Origin: Aristolochia californica
Lineage: Eukaryota; Streptophyta; Magnoliopsida; Piperales; Aristolochiaceae
Assembly: GCA_029961685.1 (NCBI GenBank)
Contig: JARWKL010000010.1
Span: 20,882,087-20,946,086, forward strand
DNA length: 64,000 bases
Direction: 5' to 3'
Part shown: positions 57,534-64,000 of the stretch, piece by piece
Layout: each line of letters starts with the position of its first letter
Position numbering within the stretch: the stretch's first letter is position 1
Notes under the pieces: generated by a model
What the model saw: only the letters and a program-made list of their open reading frames with translations
What the model was told of the DNA's origin: nothing
Database searches by the model: none
Translations under genes and position numbers: made by a program

Positions 57534-57740
57534 ATGGCTGAAGATTACATGGAAAGTAAAAGTGATCATCTTAAGGTTAGCACTATTCTCCTGAGAGGGT
57601 TATCTAATTAGCTAAGCTAGTTACAATCGGTTAAGAGGTTTCTCATTACTCGAGACTTCTTAGGACATCTAACCAAACTGGCTCCATCTGTTGATGAGGA
57701 GAACAACTTTTATATTAAATGGCTGAAGAATGATACACTA
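57534..57740 (+). pseudogene. Copia G gag start
   Basis: ATGGCTGAAGATTAC at 57534, then LKVSTILLRGLSN, a stop, LQSVKRFLITRDFLGHL and DEENNFYIKWLKNDTL. Colinear with the first about 70 residues of Copia A and B gag, so a related lineage. Ends at the LINE junction. Confidence 0.75.
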
Positions 57741-60610
57741 TTTTTGTTATGAATGGTGCGTATATTGATAAAAAAAAGGAGAAGAAAAATTACAAACCTA
57801 GGTCCAAGGCTTGGCTCCACAACAAAGTGTTGGAGAGAAATGCCCGCCTTGGCTTGGGTGTTTGCCAGGTGATTAGCAGAGCGGAGAATGTGATTCCATT
57901 TGCAACTTAAATGTGAAAATAAATTACATATTTCATTGAACATATGCCAATGACGCCATGGGGTCTGATGGAGTGTGCACACCAAATGATAACCACTTTT
58001 GAATCGCCTTTAATACAAAGAGGACTAGAGAGGTGGCTAGAGAAAATTTTCAGCCCGTGCAACAGTCCCGAGAGTTCTGCTTTGGTAGAATTGGAGTTGC
58101 CAAGGGGGCTTGCATAAGAGAAGAGGAGGTCACCAGTTGCATCGTGGATAACACCACCGAACCTTGCTGGTCCCGGGCAACCGAGAGCACTTCCATCAAA
58201 GTTGAGCTTTATATGAACGGGGGGAGGGAGGGCCCATATAGCCATGGTTAGGGGGGGGGGGGGGGAGGGCAGAGATAGACCAGCGATTGTCTGCCAGTTT
58301 CCCCTGAAGTTTGAATCATTGAAGTTTCTGAATTCTTTTTTATTTAGGAGCCAAACAGATACTTGGCTGGTGATTTGCTCAGTTAGAACCTCAAAAGGAG
58401 AGGTTTTGAATTTGAATTTCCTCCTGTTACGTTCTTTCCAGAGTGCCCAAATGATATGACCAATACATCATGATATAATCATTTTACCTGTCTTTGGGAA
58501 TTTGGAGTCAATGAGTGAGAGGACAGTGTCTGCTAAGTTTCCCGAGGCACAGTATTGGAGGCTAATTTTATTTAGAAGGGATATCCAGGCCAGATGGGCA
58601 AACTGGCATGATACGATAATGTAGGTTGCCGTTTCTGGGGCATTTTTACAGAAGGGGCAGAGAGGGTCCAAGATATGGGTGCCCCAACGGATTAAGGAAT
58701 CAGAAGTTAAGATTTTGTTCCTGCATGTAGTCCAGATGAAGAATTTGGCATGTGGCGGGGCAAGAAGGTCCTAGGCATAGGCTATAGGGTGTTTGAGGTG
58801 TACTATGGAGTAGTTCCTTAGGTATTTGTATGCAAAGGATGTGGAGAAAGATCCTTTTGGACATGGAGTCCAGATTAAAGTGTCACCTAAGTTATTTGGC
58901 TTTCTGGCTGGGAGGCTGTGAAGGAGTTCGGAGGCAAGAAGAGCTTTAGGATCTAAGAGGCCCCTTCTAAGGTTTAAGTTCCAGTCCCCATTATCTGACC
59001 AGATGTCAGAGATAAAGACCTCCGAGTTATCTGAGAGGCCAGAGATTTCTTGGAATCTATTTTTGAGGGGGGATTGGCCAGACCACCAATCATTTCAGAA
59101 TTTTGTTGAAGCTCCATTTCCAATGTAACATTTTACTGCCATTTTGAATTTGGGGAGAAGTCTAACGATTTTTTTCTAGGCAGGTGAGAGTGAGTAAACT
59201 CGCCACCCCTCTGTCCACCAGCCAGAGTGGAAACGTGCTTTTTCCGCAATGAAGGCTCTCCAGATTAAAGCAGGTTGTATATTGAATTTCCAGATCCATT
59301 TGAGGAGAAGAGTAAAACTTGTGGTGGTGATATTTTGGATACCCAGCCCACCTGTGGCTTTTGGTTTGCACACTTCCTCCCATTTAACCAGATGGTATTT
59401 TTTTTCCCCGTTTTGGCCACCCCAAAGGAATCGTCTCTTTAGAATCTCAATTCTGTTTCTGACTGAAGCTGGACAGTGGAACATAGATAAAAAATAGTTT
59501 GGAATTCCCTGCAGACAGGATTTGATTAGAACTAGTTTGCTTGCTTTTGAAAGGAGTTTTCCCCGCCAGGAGGCAAGCCGCCCTTCCAAGCGCTCGATGA
59601 CAGGGTGCCATGCCAAGAAGCCTTAGAAGGGAGATAGGTGGTCAAGGGGAGTTCCAGATATGATCCAACAAATGTTTCAATGTTGCAACCAAGATAGCTT
59701 GCCATCGAACTAAATAAACCAGGCTCAATGTTGTAACCCAAGATAGATGATTTCCCCCAGCTGATTTTTTGCCCAGATGACATTTCAAATAAACTAAGCA
59801 GGTCACTTAAATTGTGAATTTGACTAAGGGAACCATCACAGAAATGAATTGTGTCATCTGCATATTGAAGGAGGCTAACATCAAGGGTAGGGTCTGGGAA
59901 AATCGGTTTTAGCCATCCTGTCGTTTTAGCTAGATGGACCATGGCAGCCAAATGCTCACCAATGAGAGTGAACAGAAAGGGGGATAGAGGATCCCCCCTG
60001 CCTAATTCCCCTAAAACCCTTAAAATATCCACAAGGTTTGCAATTTAATAGGACAAAGTAGGAGGCATTAGAAATACAACTTCTCATTCAGAATCTCCAA
60101 CGGGTGGGAAAGCCCATCTTGCCAAGGATGTGGTCAACCAACTTCCAGTTGACCTTGTCAAAAGCCTTTTCGAAATCAAGCATAATTACCACTCGTGGAT
60201 TGTTCAATTTTTTGAAAGAATGAAAGATTTCATGTGCTGCCATAGACGAGTCCAGGATGTTTCGGCCAGCAATAAAAGCACTTTGACAAAGACTGATAAC
60301 ACTGGGGAGAGCAGACTTAAAGCGCTTGGCCAGAATACGGGCTAGGATTTTGTAGGAGCTTGTGGTGAGACTAATGGGTCTATAAATCTTGGGCCAGAGT
60401 AGAGATGGATTTTTTCGGGACAAGAGCAATGAATGAGGCACCAATGGATTTGTAGGTGATACCTACTTAATGAAAGTTATTGACAAAATCTTGCACATTG
60501 CTTTTGATAATGTCCCAAGACTGACGGTAAAATTCTCCATTGAAGCCATCTGGGCCAGGGGCCCTATCCCTTGAGTTTATTAGTTGAGAAAAAGGCTTCC
60601 TAAGGTGGCT
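57741..60610 (-). pseudogene. L1-type LINE ORF2, 5' truncated
   Basis: From 60610 leftwards: DRAPGPDGFNGEFYRQSWD, GITYKSIGASFIALVPKK, RPISLTTSSYKILARILAKR, CQSAFIAGRNILDSSMAAHE, MLDFEKAFDKVNWKLVDHIL, GDPLSPFLFTLIGEHLAAM, and YADDTIHFC with the catalytic YADD intact (complement 59853-59864). Then the thumb (RLEGRLASWRGKLLSKASKL), the RVT zinc region near 58670 (DPLCPFCKNAPETATYII) and RNase H (58220-57830: [33 protein letters not shown]). A frameshift near 60040 and stops near 60430 break it. The right end joins a TRIM LTR. It lies at the 3' end of the truncated Copia G. Confidence 0.9.
58251..58265. repeat. G15 run
   Basis: Fifteen G residues inside the LINE RNase H region, just upstream in coding sense of the frame ending KLNFDGS. 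Prone to length change and a possible cause of frame loss. Confidence 0.85.
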
Positions 60611-60947
60611 AGTCATTTTGGGATGGACCTTGGACCCAATTTAACATGGTATTAGAGCAGGTACTCATATGTGGGCCTGCACCTAAATTATTTACTTGTA
60701 GAGTCACAAAAAATGACCTACACCTAAACTATCTACTTGTAGAGCCACAAAAGAGGGCTTACACCTAAACTGCCTACTCCTAAATTATCCACTTGTAGAA
60801 CTACAAAAAGAGGGTCCACACGTGAGGAGTGTTAAGGAATAGTCCCATATAGATTAATGAGTACAAATATTTTGAGTTTATTAGTTGAGAAAGATGCTTC
60901 CTAAGGTGGCTAGTCATTTTGGGATGGACCTTGGACCCAATTTAACA
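60571..60947 (+). mobile_element. TRIM-like element, family 3
   Basis: A complete 118-bp LTR at 60830-60947 (TGTTAAGGAATAG to …CAATTTAACA) and a 5'-truncated copy at about 60571-60646, nearly identical over the shared 75 bases, followed by primer site TGGTATTAGAGC (60647-60658). The interior has about 45-bp tandem units containing TACTTGTAGAGYCACAAAA (60700-60810). No coding capacity. It separates two LINEs that point away from each other. Confidence 0.8.
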
Positions 60948-62249
60948 CTTAGACTCAGAGGAGTCTAGAAGCCTCTCATCATCTGAAACGGCTTAGAGAT
61001 ATGCCCTCCATGGGCAGTTGCAAACCTTCGCCCACATGGATCTTGTGCACTGGAAGCAGCATGCTTGCTTCAAGTGGCTCTCAAAAGGGGATGCAAATAC
61101 CAAATTTGTCCATGCTGTCGCTTCAGCTCGGAGAAGAGCCAACCACATTACTTCACTCAGTGTTAATGGTGAGACCACCTCAGAATGATCTCTAATCTCT
61201 GACTCATTGGTGAGTTTTTTTTGCAAATCTGTACTCTGAATGCCAGGTAGTTTGCCCCTTTTTTCATAGGGTCAATATTTAGGCTATTCCTTCTGCGGTA
61301 GCCAGCCTCATTGAGCTCCCCTTCTCTAGTCGTGAAATTAAGAAAGCTGTTTTGGGCCTCCCTCTGGATCGTGCTTTGGGCCCGGATGGTTTTAGTGACA
61401 TTTCTATTGCCACTACTAGCCCCTCATTAGTAAAGACATTTCCCACATGGTCCACTCCTTCTATCATCGTGGCATCACATACAGGAGTATCAAAGCTTCC
61501 TTCATTGCCCTTATCCCTAAAAAACAGGGGGCAAAGCTCCCTTCAGATTTCCGGCCTATTAGTCTCACTACCTGTACATACAAGGTGATAGCTCGTCTCC
61601 TCGCTAACCATCTTCGTGCGGTTCTTCCGGTGGCTATTCATCAAGGTCAGAGTGCCTTCCTCAAAGGAAGGAATATTTTGGATTGGGCTATGGCGTGTCA
61701 CGAGCTCATCCACCACTTCAAGGCGTTTATGCTTCGCAGATTCATTCCCAAGTTAGACTTTGAGAAAGTTTTTTACAGAGATAATTGGAAGCTTCTAGAC
61801 ACTCTCTTGGGGAAGATGGGATTTAGTGAAAAGTGGCGGATCCGGATTCAAAGTTGTATTTCCTCTGCTAGTAACTCAGTTCTTCTTAACGGGACTGTAT
61901 GCAACTATTTTAGGGGATCTCGGGGAATCAGATAGGGAGACCCCTTATCCCCTTTGCTCTTTAATGTGGTGGCAGAATACCTCTCTTCCTTGATTTACTC
62001 GGCCAAGGATTTGTGATGGCTTCTCCCACGATTGATTGTGCGGTCTTCGATATTCCTATCCTCTAGTTTGTAGATGACACCATTTGCTTTGGTGTAGGCA
62101 CCGTGGATCAGATTAAAAAGTTGTGTACAGTCTTGGGCTTATTGAGTTGGCTTCTGGGCAGAATATCAATTGGAAGAAAACCACCCTTCTTGGTTATCAC
62201 ATTGATGCCACAATGCTCCGTGGTATGGCAGATTACTTGGGGTGTGCAT
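60948..62249 (+). pseudogene. L1-type LINE ORF2 fragment
   Basis: Plus strand: CFKWLSKGDANTKFVHAVAS and RRRANHITSLSVNGE before RT (61060-61170), LDRALGPDGF, then in one 162-codon frame YHRGITYRSIKASFIALIPK, RPISLTTCTYKVIARLLANH, HQGQSAFLKGRNIL, KLDFEKVFYRDNWKLLDTLL and RGSRGIR followed by a stop where Gln belongs. GDPLSPLLFNVVAEYLSSL and FVDDTICFG (Tyr lost from the YADD box) follow in other frames, then ELASGQNINWKKTTLLGYHI. Cut at about 62249 by the Copia H LTR. 5' end missing. Confidence 0.87.
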
Positions 62250-62602
62250 TGTTAAGTTGTGGAGCCTACTCAACGCCCTACGCTGAGTCAGTACGTGGAT
62301 TACGGTTGCCATAGTTTCCTTTTTATATTTGGGGCGCCGCTATTAGGGTTTTAATCATCCGAGGAGCATCGGTTGCGGTCGAGAGAGGTTAGAGAAAATC
62401 AAGACCTATTAGTGTGTGCGATATCTTTTGTAAACTATTTCATCTTCATAGTGGATTACTGTAGTGGCGGAAGACAAGATGTAGACTCACCTTGAGGCGA
62501 ACTTGTATAAATCTTGTTGTGTTTTTCGTGCTTGCTTTTTTCCTTATGCTATTATTATTATTGCTCTCGTTAGTTTGGAATTAGGGCGTCTAATTCCTAA
62601 CA
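62250..62602 (+). repeat. 5' LTR of Copia H
   Basis: 353 bp with 5-bp inverted ends TGTTA/TAACA (TGTTAAGTTGTGG to …AATTCCTAACA). TTGTATAAATCTTG near 62503 may serve as a TATA element. Confidence 0.8.
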
Positions 62603-62679
62603 AGTGGTATCAGAGCTTTGGTTCGTGATTGAGAGCAATAACTGGCGGAGAAGGATCGACACTTGGAATCAACAAGTTC

Positions 62680-63540
62680 GATAGTATGAATTTTACGTTC
62701 TGGAGGATGTAGATCAAAGATTATCTGTACAGTAAAAAGTTGCACACACCACTTCTGGATATGAAACCAGAAGGTATGTAAGATAATGAGTGGAATCTCC
62801 TCGATAGATAGTGTTGGGAGTAGTCCGGTTAACACTGTTGAAGAACGTTGCTCACAACGTGGTGTCAGAGAAACCACAACGGAGATGATGAAGATTCTAT
62901 CCGACATGTATGAGAAACCTTTCGCAAATAATAAGGTACATCTCATGAAAAAACACTTCAATTTAAAGATGACATAAAATATATAAGTGACATCACATTT
63001 GAATGAGTTTAACACTATTGTCAATCAATTGACCTCTGTTCAAATTAAATTTGAGGATGAGGTTCGTGTTTTAATTCTTTTGTCGTTTTGCCAAATTGTT
63101 GGGAGCTTATGAGGGCTGCGGTGAACAACTCTATAGACAATGGGAAGTTGATATTTAATGATGTTTGGAATACTATTCTTTCGGAGGAAGTTCATAGAAA
63201 GGACTCGGGAGAATCGTTGAAATATAATTCTGCCCCAAGTGTCGATACTACGGGCATGAACTTCGAGAGGAATTCCAACAAGGGCAACGGTAGAGAAGTC
63301 AAGGAATGGTAGAAGCAAGTCCAAATTCGGAAGGAACGTGGAATGCTGGAATTGTTGCAAGTCTGATCACATAAAGTAGAACTGCAAAGAACCGAAGAAG
63401 GATGAAAAGAAAAGTAATGCTGCAAATGTGGTGACTGAAGAGGTACAAGATGCTTTACTCTTGTCGATCGATAGCCCTATTGACTTTTGGGTGTTAGATT
63501 CAAGAGCTTCTTTTCAAACCACTTCTTTTCACACCATTGT
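62680..63540 (+). pseudogene. Copia H gag and protease start, decayed
   Basis: Parallel to Copia D gag but in several frames: MKILSDMYEKPFANNKVHLM (62890-62950), HLNEFNTIVNQLTSVQI near 62998, NCWELMRAAVNNSIDNGKL near 63090, SEEVHRKDSGES, and a zinc-knuckle remnant CWNCCKSDHIK. It ends in the protease box FWVLDSRASFQTTSF, where Gly of DSG is Arg. Many stops. Confidence 0.8.
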
Positions 63541-63649
63541 GCCCCGGCATCGATTGTCTCCTCTATGCGGCATTGGTCACCTCCAGCACTCCTCTGACAA
63601 AGGGCCAATGTATCTCGGATTGGTTCACTTGCCAACTACGTCTTGACTA

Positions 63650-64000
63650 CTCCCCTCTGGCATCTTATCTATTCCTGGGTGAGTGGATTGTTTCTTTCTG
63701 CTCAATTGGTGATTGCTCAATGGCATACCGACTCCCTGCTTCAGCCACTATCACTTTTGTCCGGGACTAGAACCCTTCCCTGCAGCAATGGGGCCTCAGT
63801 CAATGGGTTTACGGGCCTCTCATCTGAGCTTTGGGAAGAAAGCATCTTTGGCCTCATTGCCAGCCACTTCGGTACCTTAATCAAGCCGGACAGAAGCACC
63901 GCTGAACGCCGGCGATTCGATCGTGCCCGACTCTTCATCTATTTGATTTGTGTCCACTCCGTGACGACCTTCCTCCGGCTAGATGCCATCCAATCACCCC
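63650..64000 (+). pseudogene. LINE ORF1 fragment (DUF4283-like)
   Basis: One frame near 63790-64000 reads ASVNGFTGLSSELWEESIFG, then LIASHFGTLIKPDRSTAERR and RFDRARLFIYL. This matches the pattern of plant LINE ORF1 proteins (…LPLELW…IG…FG…D..T..R..L.RARI.V). It interrupts Copia H downstream of its protease box. It runs off the edge and the start is not defined. Confidence 0.5.

Larger units (their letters stand above)
56139..57740 (+). mobile_element. Copia element G, cut by a LINE
   Basis: LTR 56139-56472 (TGTTGGAAGATAAAC to …ATCTAACA), primer site TGGTATCAGAGT at 56473-56484, about 1-kb leader, then the start of gag. The rest is lost at the junction with the LINE near 57740. Confidence 0.85.
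62250..64000 (+). mobile_element. Copia element H, runs off the window
   Basis: LTR 62250-62602, primer site TGGTATCAGAGC at 62605-62616, then a decayed gag of the same lineage as Copia D. Gag-protease homology stops near 63540, where LINE-like sequence begins. Right end not in the window. Confidence 0.8.

Noticed and set aside
52688..64000. Search for FAH exon 7 onwards
   Set aside because: Looked for VVGPGNELG, HIFGLVLMNDWSARD and the GTGTISG region in forward frames. Nothing was found among the insertions.

Overview
The window looks like nuclear DNA of a flowering plant. The evidence is spliceosomal introns in a plant-type fumarylacetoacetase gene, plant lineages of Copia, Gypsy, L1-type LINE, PIF/Harbinger and TRIM-like elements, and LTR retrotransposons whose primer binding sites (TGGTATCAGAGC and variants) match initiator methionine tRNA. 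I cannot name the species. No bacterial, organellar, rRNA, tRNA or CRISPR feature is visible.

Most of the sequence is transposable element, much of it nested. Left to right: a minus-strand Copia element (1-1659) joined to a decayed minus-strand LINE (1735-4871); a four-unit tandem repeat (4874-6231); a TRIM-like element in triplicate (7633-8018); a decayed BAC2-type mitochondrial carrier gene (about 8868-10322); a chromodomain Gypsy element with both LTRs (11285-16446) inserted into an older non-coding element; Copia A (17301-23017); a non-coding LTR element C (23098-25684) with a small TRIM inside its 5' LTR; Copia B (27434-32635, flanked by GGAAG); a solo LTR (32686-33973, flanked by AAGAC); a hAT-like element (about 34489-35926); and a PIF/Harbinger element with both its Myb/SANT and transposase genes (about 37904-43045).

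The one gene that still looks functional is FAH, fumarylacetoacetase, the last step of tyrosine degradation. Six exons are visible between 43402 and 52687. They join in frame into about the first 206 residues, and then the gene is lost among further transposons. Its start codon lies about 357 bases from the end of the Harbinger element. Intron 4 is about 7 kb because a LINE fragment, a Copia element and a second LINE nested in that Copia sit inside it. Intron 6 runs at least to the window end unless the gene is truncated.

Right of FAH are a small LTR element F (53128-54449), a Harbinger deletion derivative with perfect 13-bp ends and a TAA duplication (54596-56111), Copia G (56139-about 57740), a minus-strand LINE (57741-60610), a third TRIM (60571-60947), a plus-strand LINE (60948-62249), Copia H (62250 to the edge) and a LINE ORF1 piece at the edge. 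Nearly all element genes carry stops, frameshifts or lost catalytic residues. I see no novel multi-gene system. The most unusual items are the three TRIM-like families, the autonomous/non-autonomous pairs, and the way the FAH gene has been inflated by insertions.
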